Shown here piece after piece: positions 36,372 through 43,850 of a stretch of 64,000 nt of DNA. A program made the position numbers and the translations under genes. This DNA is from Sphingomonas parva (ex Maeng et al. 2020) (lineage in GTDB: Bacteria > Pseudomonadota > Alphaproteobacteria > Sphingomonadales > Sphingomonadaceae): positions 1 to 64,000 of the forward strand of contig NZ_SPDV01000009.1 in NCBI RefSeq assembly GCF_004564275.1, in the 5' to 3' direction. Under the pieces are notes generated by a model that searched no databases, had not been told where the DNA came from, and saw only the letters and a program-made list of their open reading frames with translations. Each line of letters starts with the position of its first letter. Positions within the stretch are counted from its first letter, which is position 1.

Positions 36372-37832
36372 GTGTTCCTTCCCTACCTGCTCCTTCTGGT
36401 GATCACGGCCTGCGCGGCCGCAGCCATCCATCGGCTGCGGGCGAGCCGCCGCGTCCTCGAGGAGCGGCTGGTCACAGTCGAGAAGATGGAGGCCGAGTCC
36501 CGGGCGAGAGCGCTGACCGACCCGATCACCGGATTGAAGAACCGGATCGCGTTCACCGAGGAGCTGGAGGCGGTCGTCCAGGCGGGACGCCACACTGGTG
36601 TCGCCGTGCTGTTCCTCGATCTCGACCGCTTCAAGGAAGTCAACGACAGCCTTGGCCACAAGGTCGGCGACGGGCTGCTCAACGCGGTCGCCCAGCGCCT
36701 CACCGGCGTGATCGGGCCGAAGGACACGCTTGCTCGCATCGGCGGCGACGAGTTTGCCGCGATCATCCGCCTGGATCCGACCCGCTCCGTCCAGGACATG
36801 GCCGCAGCGATGGTCGAAACGGTCTACGAGCCCTATCTGATCGACGGCCACCTCGTGCATGTCGGCACCTCGGTCGGCGCCGTGATCGGGTCGGAGGCCA
36901 CCACCTGCGCCTCCGACCTCCTCCGCCAGGCCGACATCGCCATGTACGATGCCAAGGTGAGCAAGAGCGCGTCTTTCAAATTGTTCGACGACCGGATGAG
37001 CGAGATCGTCGCGGTGCGCACCAGCATGCGCGGCGAGCTCGAGGATGCGCTGCGCGAGGATCACCTGACACTGGCGCTGCAGCCGCTGATCGACACCAAG
37101 ACCGGCACGCTGGCCAGCGTCGAGGCGCTGCTGCGCTGGCCGAACAGCTCGCGCGGCCCGATCTCCCCGGCCGATCTCATTCCGCTCGCCGAAGCCAGCG
37201 GGCAGATCCTCCAGCTCGGCGAATGGGTGCTCGACAAGGCGCTGACCATCGCCGAGGAGCTCGGCGACGTGCCGATCGCGGTCAACGTCTCGCCGATCCA
37301 GTTCCGTCATCATGGCTTCGCGACCAAGGTCAGCGAGAAGCTGCTCGCCACCGGAGTTTCGCCGCACCTGCTGCGCCTCGAGATCACCGAAGGCGTGCTG
37401 ATCTCGCACATCGACGCCGCCAAGAGCACCATCCGGCAGCTGCGCCAGATCGGCGTCGAGGTCGTGCTCGACGATTTCGGCACCGGCTATTCAAGCCTCA
37501 GCTACCTGCAGAACCTCGATCTCGATTGCGTGAAGATCGACAAGTCGTTCCTCAAGGATCTCGGACGGGATTCGCGCGCGGTGCAGATCATGCGCTCGGT
37601 CATCGATCTCGGCCACAGCCTCGAGCTCAAGGTCGTCGCCGAAGGAGTCGAGAACGAGTGGCAGGCGCGCCTGCTGCAGATGCTCAACTGCGACTATCTC
37701 CAGGGCTATTTCCTCGGCGTGCCGATGAGCCTGACCGATCTCAAGGCCTATATCGCCGACCGCAGCCCCAGGCTGGCGCTTCTGCCCGACGACGTTTCCG
37801 ACGCGGCGCCGAAACTTCAGCGGATCGGCTGA
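36372..37832 (+). CDS. GGDEF-EAL c-di-GMP turnover protein
   Basis: A 486-residue protein with one N-terminal membrane helix. The GGDEF domain has an intact motif (RIGGDEFA, residues 124-128 for GGDEF) and lacks the RxxD inhibitory site. The EAL domain has EAL at 251-253, NVSPIQF, EITEG, DDFGTGYSSLSYL (catalytic Asp pair), VKIDK and AEGVE, so all metal and catalytic residues are present. Both synthesis and hydrolysis are possible. It is last in the sensor-kinase operon and followed by a strong terminator at 37984-38011. GTG start. Confidence 0.93.
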   Translation: MFLPYLLLLVITACAAAAIHRLRASRRVLEERLVTVEKMEAESRARALTDPITGLKNRIAFTEELEAVVQAGRHTGVAVLFLDLDRFKEVNDSLGHKVGDGLLNAVAQRLTGVIGPKDTLARIGGDEFAAIIRLDPTRSVQDMAAAMVETVYEPYLIDGHLVHVGTSVGAVIGSEATTCASDLLRQADIAMYDAKVSKSASFKLFDDRMSEIVAVRTSMRGELEDALREDHLTLALQPLIDTKTGTLASVEALLRWPNSSRGPISPADLIPLAEASGQILQLGEWVLDKALTIAEELGDVPIAVNVSPIQFRHHGFATKVSEKLLATGVSPHLLRLEITEGVLISHIDAAKSTIRQLRQIGVEVVLDDFGTGYSSLSYLQNLDLDCVKIDKSFLKDLGRDSRAVQIMRSVIDLGHSLELKVVAEGVENEWQARLLQMLNCDYLQGYFLGVPMSLTDLKAYIADRSPRLALLPDDVSDAAPKLQRIG

Positions 37833-37983
37833 GCGCGGTCCAAGGACCCGCAGCTGCGGACTCGCTGACGGCTGAGCTTGGTTGCAATTCCTGCACCTGC
37901 AACCGCTTACGTTGCACTTGCGAACGGAATTGCTGCGGTGCACAAGGGTCGGGCCTTTCAGGCATCCTCTCCTAATGAAACTC
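37833..37983 (+). ncRNA. possible small RNA or long 3' UTR before a strong terminator
   Basis: This 151-bp stretch lies between the GGDEF-EAL stop and a textbook terminator. It contains inverted TGCAAY/GTTGCA-like repeats and the pyrimidine-rich CATCCTCTCCTAATG, an anti-Shine-Dalgarno-like segment of the kind found in some alphaproteobacterial stress sRNAs. The 13-mer TTGCTGCGGTGCA at 37930 also occurs at 10619. An open frame crossing it runs through the terminator and is not credible. There is no direct evidence of transcription as an independent RNA. Confidence 0.22.
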
Positions 37984-38011
37984 GGCCAGCCTTCGGGCTG
38001 GCCTTTTTTTT
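37984..38011 (+). terminator. intrinsic terminator of the kinase/GGDEF-EAL operon
   Basis: Stem GGCCAGCC/GGCTGGCC (8 bp) with the stable tetraloop TTCG is followed by eight T residues. This is the clearest rho-independent terminator in the window. Confidence 0.93.
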
Positions 38012-38164
38012 GTCCGATCCTATGATGCGCCGGCTACGGCCGAGCCTCAGAAAAAAGATTCGGGGAAGATGCCGCCGGAAAGACCGGCACCGGCTCGCCG
38101 TAGCAACCCTCGTCCTGATGCCGAGCCGCTTCGCTGGGCTCCGCTCGTGCCCGGTGGCGGGCGA

Positions 38165-38584
38165 TCAGGCCGGCGAGCTCACCTGCTCGAGCGGCACCAG
38201 CGGCAGCACCTCGTTGATCGCCCGGATGAGCTCCTCGCGTCCGAACGGTTTGTAGAGGAACTCGACCGCGCCGCACGATCGCGCCAGCTGCTCGGTATGC
38301 TCGTCCGGGCAGCCGGTCATGATGATCACCGGCCAGGGTCTGCCGCGCTCGCGGAGCATCTGCAGCGCGGCGATGCCGTCGGTTCCGGCCATGTGGATGT
38401 CCATCAGCACGCAGCCGGGCGGGATCGACTCCAGCGCCGCGAGGAACAGGTCTGCCGAGGCGAAATGGTGGGTGAGAAGATTGTCGACCCTCAGCAACGC
38501 TCCGAGCGACAAGGCGACGGCGGGATCATCTTCGACGAGATAGAGCGGTATCGTGTGAATCGTGCTTCCCCCTGGCGGCCGCAT
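38165..38584 (-). CDS. FixJ-like receiver-domain protein
   Basis: A 139-residue receiver without output domain. It has IPLYLVEDDPAVALSL, GCVLMDIHMAGTDGIAAL (phospho-acceptor), VIIMTGCPDE and FLYKPFGREEL. It resembles the receiver at 26845 in length and motifs. It is convergent with the GGDEF-EAL operon and separated from it by the terminator. Confidence 0.85.
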   Translation of the reverse strand: MRPPGGSTIHTIPLYLVEDDPAVALSLGALLRVDNLLTHHFASADLFLAALESIPPGCVLMDIHMAGTDGIAALQMLRERGRPWPVIIMTGCPDEHTEQLARSCGAVEFLYKPFGREELIRAINEVLPLVPLEQVSSPA

Positions 38585-38671
38585 TGAAGGTCAGACCGGT
38601 GCCCCGTCATTCTTCATGGAGCCCGTAAGCCTCCGATGCAATTGAAGAAATGGTTGGTGACGCGCACCGGA

Positions 38672-38935
38672 TCAGGTGCCTCCGTGAAGATAAGGGGCGG
38701 GGACGGTCGAGCTGGTGGCGACGACGAGCTGCCAGGCGATCGGACCCTGGGCGGGACTGTGGGCATGGTGGCTGCGATCGGGAAACATTCCGATCCCCTC
38801 CAGCGCCACTTCGGTGCCGCAGCCGGTGCAGCGATAGATGCCGGCGCACGGCACGAAAGCGGATGGCTGCAGCGGCAGATCGAACGAGGCGTTCTTCGAT
38901 TGCTGAAGGTAGTTGGAATATTTGTACAGGGCCAT
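38672..38935 (-). CDS. small zinc-ribbon-like hypothetical protein
   Basis: An 87-residue protein from an ATG with GGAGCG upstream. It contains one CxxC (IYRCTGCGTEVALEG) followed by FPDRSHHAHSP, whose histidines could complete a zinc site. There is no further domain. The function is unknown; similar 'YRCxxCG...' proteins are common in sphingomonads. Confidence 0.6.
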   Translation of the reverse strand: MALYKYSNYLQQSKNASFDLPLQPSAFVPCAGIYRCTGCGTEVALEGIGMFPDRSHHAHSPAQGPIAWQLVVATSSTVPAPYLHGGT

Positions 38936-39091
38936 CGAGACGCTCCGGAACGCACCACGTTGCGCCGCGGGCGCCGCCCGGCGCCTCAGCGGCAGCGCCA
39001 TCCAACGCTCCAATCCCTTAACTTAGCGTAAGTCCGAGAACTCGAGCCCGCGCCGCCGCAGCGATCGGATCGGTCCTGAGACGCCGACGGA

Positions 39092-39460
39092 TCAGGCGGC
39101 TCCGTGCTCTTCCAGCAGAGTGCGGACCATCGTCGCGAATTCGGCGTGATCGATCGGCTTGCTGACGATCGCCGCGCCCGGGAGCTTGGTTTCGAGCGCT
39201 TCCTTGATGTCGTCGGGATAGCCGGTAACGAAGATCACCGGCACGCTGCGGCGGCGGCAGATCGCCTCGACCGCCTTGATACCGTCGCCGGGCAGCAGGC
39301 GCGCGTCGGCGGTAATCAGATCGAACGTCTCGCCGTGCGCGCCGGCGATCGCCGCGTCTTCGGAGCGGGCGAAGCTGAAGCTGGTGAAGCCGAGATCGGT
39401 GAGCATGTCCCGAACGGCCTGGCTGATGAGGTAATCGTCCTCGATGATGAACGCGTGCAA
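39092..39460 (-). CDS. single-domain response regulator
   Basis: A 122-residue receiver. It has HAFIIEDDYLISQAV (acidic pair), DLITADARLLPGDG (Asp acceptor), VIFVTGYPDD (Thr) and AIVSKPIDHAEF (Lys). It resembles the receivers that partner with HWE/HisKA_2 kinases of the general stress response, but no PhyR sigma-like domain is present. It is the last member of the receiver-rich island. Confidence 0.85.
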   Translation of the reverse strand: MHAFIIEDDYLISQAVRDMLTDLGFTSFSFARSEDAAIAGAHGETFDLITADARLLPGDGIKAVEAICRRRSVPVIFVTGYPDDIKEALETKLPGAAIVSKPIDHAEFATMVRTLLEEHGAA

Positions 39461-39620
39461 CTCGGAAGCCTCGGATCTGGTCGGAAGGCGTGGCGGCGCT
39501 CCGTCGGCACCGCCGTTCGGCTCATTTCAACGAAGGCGACGGGAGAGCGTTGCATCGCGCGATCGGCTGTTCGTCGATGCGATTTACCGGCCTGACGCGG
39601 TCGGCGTCTGGCTCGCGCCG

Positions 39621-40070
39621 TCAGCGCGTGGGCGGGTCGAGCCGGAGGTGGATCAGCGGATAGGGCCGCCCCTGGCCATCGGTCTCCGAGCGCCCGATCG
39701 GAACGAAGCCGAGCCGGGAATAGAAGCCGAGCGCCTGGGGGTTCTGCGCGTTGACGTCGGTGGTGAGCGCGGGCGTCAGCGTCAGCGCATGCTCCACCAA
39801 CCTGCGGCCGACTCCGGCGCTGCGCATCGCCGGATCGACGAACAGCGCCTCCATATGTCCGCCGTCCAGGATCATGAAGGCGAGCGGTCGGTCGGCCGCA
39901 TCGACGGCGAGCCACATCGGAGTTCCCGGGAGGTGCGTGCGCACCTCGTCCTCGATTGCGGCGCGATCGGCCGGCGCCAGAAAATCGTGGGTTGCGTCGA
40001 CCGCGGCGCACCAGATCTCGACGATCCGAGTGCCGTCCGCCGGACGGGAAGGGCGGATGCGAAGGAACAT
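39621..40070 (-). CDS. yjaB: GNAT acetyltransferase, YjaB type
   Basis: A 149-residue acetyltransferase. Matches to Escherichia coli YjaB are dense: IWCAAVDATHDFL, LAFMILDGGHMEALFVDP, the acetyl-CoA loop RSAGVGRRLVEHAL, TTDVNAQNPQALGFYSRLGF and GRSETDGQGRPYPLIHL. It should transfer acetyl groups from acetyl-CoA; the physiological acceptor of YjaB is not known. ATG 40070 is chosen because it begins the first beta-strand; in-frame codons upstream add no conserved sequence. Confidence 0.82.
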   Translation of the reverse strand: MFLRIRPSRPADGTRIVEIWCAAVDATHDFLAPADRAAIEDEVRTHLPGTPMWLAVDAADRPLAFMILDGGHMEALFVDPAMRSAGVGRRLVEHALTLTPALTTDVNAQNPQALGFYSRLGFVPIGRSETDGQGRPYPLIHLRLDPPTR

Positions 40071-40372
40071 CGCCGAGGCATGCCGGTGCGCCGAACCGCC
40101 GTCAATCGCGGCGCATTGCCGGTGCGCGGCGATGCGCAGGCGCCCGGGCGCGTGATGACAAGCCCTTCCGGCTGGGCTGACGGCGCGGCGGACTCCAGCA
40201 ACGCGCTGCTCGCGGATATCCTGGCCGGGGAGGCGCTCGATCAGGAGGCCGGCCGCTTCGTTTCCGTGGCCGCGCACCTCAGCAAGCATCCGATCTCTCC
40301 AGCCCGAAGCGGACAGATCGTCTGCTACAAGACGGTCATTGCGTGTGCTACCAACACGGACGCATGTCGGGC
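40071..40372. other. intergenic region upstream of the acetyltransferase
   Basis: About 300 bp with no credible gene. Frames crossing it on both strands are shadows or run-ons of neighbouring genes. It ends at the SOS-type promoter. Confidence 0.4.
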
Positions 40373-40401
40373 TTGACTTTGTTCTCGATCTGTTCTATTC
40401 C
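40373..40401 (+). promoter_or_regulatory. LexA-box promoter (SOS type)
   Basis: TTGACT (40373-40378), a 17-base spacer, and TATTCC (40396-40401) form a good promoter. The spacer contains GTTCTCGATCTGTTC (40381-40395), an exact match to the alphaproteobacterial LexA box GTTC-N7-GTTC. It points to the right, towards a 27-codon frame and then the 3' end of a convergent gene. Confidence 0.65.
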
Positions 40402-40422
40402 GAAAAGGTAAGCTGCCGCTGC

Positions 40423-40506
40423 ATGCGAGTCGGGAGCCTCGATCCGACCTTGCTGCTCCGGCGCGGACTTGGCCGCGGCCGATGCGCGGTGAACAGCGAT
40501 CCGTGA
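40423..40506 (+). CDS. possible 27-residue SOS-induced peptide
   Basis: A frame MRVGSLDPTLLLRRGLGRGR... of 27 residues starts 22 bases after the -10 of the LexA-box promoter and ends in TGA before the convergent gene. AAAAGG lies 14 bases upstream of the ATG, which is too far for a strong ribosome-binding site. It has no membrane helix like the Caulobacter SOS peptide SidA. The transcript could equally be non-coding. Confidence 0.25.
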   Translation: MRVGSLDPTLLLRRGLGRGRCAVNSDP

Positions 40507-40512
40507 CGAGGC

Positions 40513-40920
40513 TCAGCGCGAGCCGTTGCGCACCTCGCCGCCGAGCGGATCGTGGACGAAGACCAGCCAGGCGAAACTGGCGGCGAACAGGGCGAGCAGA
40601 AGGCAGGCCGGCCACGCGGCCGGCGAGAGGGTGCCGGCGGCGATCGCCTTGCCGAGGCTGAGGGCAGCGATGGCGAACAGCAGCAGATTGGCGAGACCGA
40701 GCGGACGGCCGTAGATGCCGCCGATCCGGTTGCGGCGCGACATCCAGTTGAGGATGGCGAAGCCGAGCAGACCGCTCGCCGTCAGCTGGATGACGAGCGC
40801 GAGCGGCGGGGCGGCGCTCGAAACGAGCAGGCCGGCGAGCTCCGCTGGTGCGAAAAGGGCACCGAGGCCGGAGGCCGAAAGGACGAGCGAAGTGACGGTG
40901 AGGAGGGTGCGACCGAACAT
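40513..40920 (-). CDS. four-TM membrane protein of unknown function
   Basis: A 135-residue protein with four hydrophobic helices (LLTVTSLVLSASGLGALF, PPLALVIQLTASGLLGFAIL, GLANLLLFAIAALSLGKA and PACLLLALFAASFAWLVF). It resembles the small DUF4345-like membrane proteins, but I would not assign the family firmly. It is isolated between divergent or convergent neighbours. Confidence 0.65.
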   Translation of the reverse strand: MFGRTLLTVTSLVLSASGLGALFAPAELAGLLVSSAAPPLALVIQLTASGLLGFAILNWMSRRNRIGGIYGRPLGLANLLLFAIAALSLGKAIAAGTLSPAAWPACLLLALFAASFAWLVFVHDPLGGEVRNGSR

Positions 40921-41108
40921 TGCGCATCCGTTCCAGAACCGCCTTCGCAATGCAATGCCGATGGAGCCTCCAGCCGACCGCCGCGCGCCCTCAGGTATGC
41001 GCCGCGCGCGACTTCGGAGGGGCTCGACGGCGAGCGCGATCCTGTTAGCCTGGGGCCCTGAAGCGCGATCGTTTGAGGCGATCCCGCGGGGTTGAAGCGG
41101 GGTTAGGC

Positions 41109-42014
41109 ATGCTGAGGAAGCTCGTGCGGACGGCGCTTGTCGTGGCGTTGCTGCAGACCGCCGGACCGGCCCCGGCCAGCGCGGCCGATGGAACGGTCGC
41201 CGACCGTCCGACGGTCATGCGGCTGGAGCCCTATCGCAAGGGCGTCGCGTTGCGGGTCGTCGCGAACGGCCGGCCGGGTTTGTTCACCTTCGATACGGCC
41301 GGCGGCATCACCGCCGTCTCGCCCGATTTCGCCAAGGCAGTGGGCTGCCGTCCCTGGGGACAGCTCGTCGGTCACCAGATGACCGGCAACAAGCTGGCGA
41401 CACCGCGCTGCGACGACTTCGCGTTCGGCGTCGGCGGTGTGGCGCTGAAGGCACCCGTCGCCGCCGTGCTCGACGTCGCGCCGCTGATCGCCAAGGACGC
41501 GCCGCCGATCGACGGGCTGATGGCGCTGGACGTCTTCGCCGGCCAGACGATCACCGTCGATGCGGCGGCGGGCGAGCTGACGATCGAGACGCCGACGAGC
41601 CTCGCCAGAAGGATCCAGGGCGCGACAGAACTGCCGGTGCGGATCGCGCGGGAAGTCGGCGGCGTGGCGTTGACCGTCTTCGTCGAGGTGCCGACGCCGA
41701 ACGGGATCGCGCGGCTCGAGATCGACAGTGGCAACGGCGGGACGATCCTGGTCTCCAAGCCCTACGCCGCCAGCCTCGGGCTCGATCCCGACGCGGACGG
41801 CCCTCAGCAGGGGGCGTTCGAGATCGGCGCGGGCATCCGGGCGCAAGGGCTGATCTTCACGCCCGATCTGATCATCGACGGCAATCTCGGCATGCCGTTC
41901 CTCAAGGACTGGGCCCTGACGCTGGACCTGAAGGAGGGTCGGATGTGGCTGAAGCGCAGCCGCGCCACTCCGCCCAAGGGGATGGGCGAGCCGCCGCCGC
42001 TGCCGAACAAGTAG
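41109..42014 (+). CDS. retropepsin-like aspartic protease, exported
   Basis: A 301-residue protein. The signal peptide ends PAPASAADG. Two pepsin/retropepsin-like repeats follow: FTFDTAGGITAVSPDFA with the catalytic DTxG in the first, and ARLEIDSGNGGTILVSKPYA with DSGNGG in the second. GLMALDVFAGQTITVD and GNLGMPFLKDWALTLDL match the flap/second-half signature of bacterial clan AA single-chain proteases. The substrate is unknown. It is probably periplasmic. Confidence 0.75.
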   Translation: MLRKLVRTALVVALLQTAGPAPASAADGTVADRPTVMRLEPYRKGVALRVVANGRPGLFTFDTAGGITAVSPDFAKAVGCRPWGQLVGHQMTGNKLATPRCDDFAFGVGGVALKAPVAAVLDVAPLIAKDAPPIDGLMALDVFAGQTITVDAAAGELTIETPTSLARRIQGATELPVRIAREVGGVALTVFVEVPTPNGIARLEIDSGNGGTILVSKPYAASLGLDPDADGPQQGAFEIGAGIRAQGLIFTPDLIIDGNLGMPFLKDWALTLDLKEGRMWLKRSRATPPKGMGEPPPLPNK

Positions 42015-42100
42015 CTTCGGTCAGCGGAAGGCGGATCCGAAATCGCTCCAGATACCGCTCGGGCGGAGGTGAGCCTCTCCGCGCGGAGCGCGGGCGCGGA

Positions 42101-42241
42101 TCAGCCGAGCCATAGCCAGACGATCAAGGCGACGAGCAGGGCCAGGCAGAGCCCGAGCAGGAGCCGCCGCAGCCATCTCGGCAGGAGGTCGAACAGCAGC
42201 TCGCCCGCGAGCTCGATCGTCCATTCCACCAAGGTCGCCAT
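42101..42241 (-). CDS. 46-residue membrane peptide
   Basis: MATLVEWTIELAGELLFDLL is followed by PRWLRR and a strongly hydrophobic helix (LLLGLCLALLVALIVWLWLG). This pattern of amphipathic helix, basic turn and membrane helix is common in small sphingomonad proteins. It lies just upstream of, and divergent from, the terminase block. Confidence 0.45.
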   Translation of the reverse strand: MATLVEWTIELAGELLFDLLPRWLRRLLLGLCLALLVALIVWLWLG

Positions 42242-42334
42242 CGGTTCGATCCTATGCGCAGCGGCCCGCCACTCGCAACGACCTGGGGATCGGCCGACGC
42301 ACCCCGACATCCACGCAGGGAAGGAGAGGCTCCA

Positions 42335-42577
42335 GTGGCAACCGCAAAGATGGGAAAGGCGCGACTGGCGAAACTGCTCAAGCAGCTCGAGGCGCATGCG
42401 CTCGGCGAGGGCAATCTCAGCGCGACCCAGATCCGCGCGATCGAACTGCTGCTCCGCAAGGACGGCGACGCGGGGCCGAGTGCCGGGAAGGGGGAGGGAA
42501 GTGCGACCAAGTTCTGCATCGAATATCGGATCGTCTGCCCGAAATGCCGAGAACTGCATTCCGATCCCGGTATTTGA
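42335..42577 (+). CDS. terminase small subunit-like protein
   Basis: An 80-residue protein from GTG with AAGGAGAGG upstream. The helical segment ARLAKLLKQLEAHALGEGNL then SATQIRAIELLLRKD matches the N-terminal part of small proteins that precede PBSX-type TerL genes and are taken as TerS. The usual C-terminal half is absent. After a glycine-rich linker the frame reads ATKFCIEYRIVCPKCREL and overlaps the start of TerL by 77 bases. Confidence 0.6.
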   Translation: MATAKMGKARLAKLLKQLEAHALGEGNLSATQIRAIELLLRKDGDAGPSAGKGEGSATKFCIEYRIVCPKCRELHSDPGI

Positions 42578-43850
42578 TCCATTCGTTCCGCTGCTCCGCC
42601 CGGCACGCGACAAGGGTGCGTATGGCGGACGCGGAAGCGGCAAGTCTCACTTCTTCGCCAATCTTCTGATCAGAGATTGTCTTGAGTCGCCCAAGGACGG
42701 CGGCGAGGGGCTGCGGGCCGTCTGCATCCGCGAGGTCCAGAAGGATCTCGCCCAATCCTCAAAGGCGCTAATCGAGGCGAAGCTGGCCGCCCTCAACCTT
42801 GGCGCAGGCGCCGGCTTCAAGGTGTTCCGTGAAGTGATCGAGACTCCGGGCGACGGCATCATCCTGTTCAAGGGCATGCAGGACACAACGGCGGAAGGGA
42901 TCAAGTCGCTGGAGGGCTTCCGCCGCGCCTGGTGGGAGGAAGCCCAGACGGCGACCGCGCGATCGATCGGGCTGCTCAGGCCGACGATGCGGGCCCCCGG
43001 CTCGGAGATGTGGTGGAGCTGGAACCCGCGCCGCAAGAGCGATCCGGTCGACATGATGCTGCGCGGGCCGGAGATTCCGAGCGGTGCGGCGGTCGTCTGC
43101 GCCAACTGGCGCGACAATCAATTGCGCACGCCCGAGCTCGACCAGGAACGGCGCGACTGCCTGCGCATCCATCCCGAGCAATATGATCATATCTGGGAGG
43201 GTGCCTACCAGAGCGCGGGAGAGGGCGCCTATTACGCGCGACAGCTTGCCGAGGCGCGGAGCGAGGGGCGGATCGGCAAGGTCGCGTTCGACCCGCTGCT
43301 GACCATCCGCCTGTTCTGCGACATCGGCGGCACCGGGGCCCGGGCGGACGCCTTCGCGCTCTGGCCGGCGCAGTTCGTCGGGCGCGAGATCAGGGTACGC
43401 GATTATTACGAGGCGGTCGGTCAGCCGCTCGCGGCGCACCTCGCCTGGGCCCGCGCGACCGGCTACGGCCCGGAGCGCGCAGAATTCTGGCTGCCGCACG
43501 ACGGCGCCACCCGCGACCGGGTGTTCGCCGTTTCCTATGAGAGCGCGCTGCGCGATGCCGGCTACCGCGTCCATGTCGTTCCCAATCAGGGCAAGGGCGC
43601 CGCGGCCGCGCGGATCGAGGCGCTGCGGCGAATCTTCCCGGCGATCTGGTTTGACGAGGCAAGCACCGAGGCCGGCCGCGACGCGCTCGGCTGGTATCAC
43701 GAGAAAAAGGACGAGGCGCGCGGCATCGGCCTCGGTCCGGAGCACGACTGGTCGAGTCATGCCGCCGACGCGGCCGGGCTGATGGCGATCGCCTATGACG
43801 CGCCGACGCAGGCGCGCCGGATCGTCTATTCGAACAAGGGGATCGTCTGA
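42501..43850 (+). CDS. terL: phage terminase large subunit (PBSX/TerL family)
   Basis: The DNA-packaging motor ATPase-nuclease, about 449 residues. The Walker A region is KGAYGGRGSGKSHFFANLLI. Next come RAVCIREVQKDLAQSSKALI, the Walker B-like AWWEEAQT, the coupling region MWWSWNPRRKSDPVD, and a nuclease domain with FCDIGGTGARADAFA and a final HDWSSHAADAAGLM carrying acidic metal ligands. No ATG lies near the conserved start; GTG 42501, with GGGAGGGA almost adjacent, is the best codon and overlaps the TerS-like gene. The TGA overlaps the portal ATG (TGATG). Confidence 0.9.
   Translation: MRPSSASNIGSSARNAENCIPIPVFDPFVPLLRPARDKGAYGGRGSGKSHFFANLLIRDCLESPKDGGEGLRAVCIREVQKDLAQSSKALIEAKLAALNLGAGAGFKVFREVIETPGDGIILFKGMQDTTAEGIKSLEGFRRAWWEEAQTATARSIGLLRPTMRAPGSEMWWSWNPRRKSDPVDMMLRGPEIPSGAAVVCANWRDNQLRTPELDQERRDCLRIHPEQYDHIWEGAYQSAGEGAYYARQLAEARSEGRIGKVAFDPLLTIRLFCDIGGTGARADAFALWPAQFVGREIRVRDYYEAVGQPLAAHLAWARATGYGPERAEFWLPHDGATRDRVFAVSYESALRDAGYRVHVVPNQGKGAAAARIEALRRIFPAIWFDEASTEAGRDALGWYHEKKDEARGIGLGPEHDWSSHAADAAGLMAIAYDAPTQARRIVYSNKGIV

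Noticed and set aside
37878-38255. A 125-codon frame after the GGDEF-EAL gene
   Set aside because: It runs through a perfect intrinsic terminator and into the antisense of a receiver gene.
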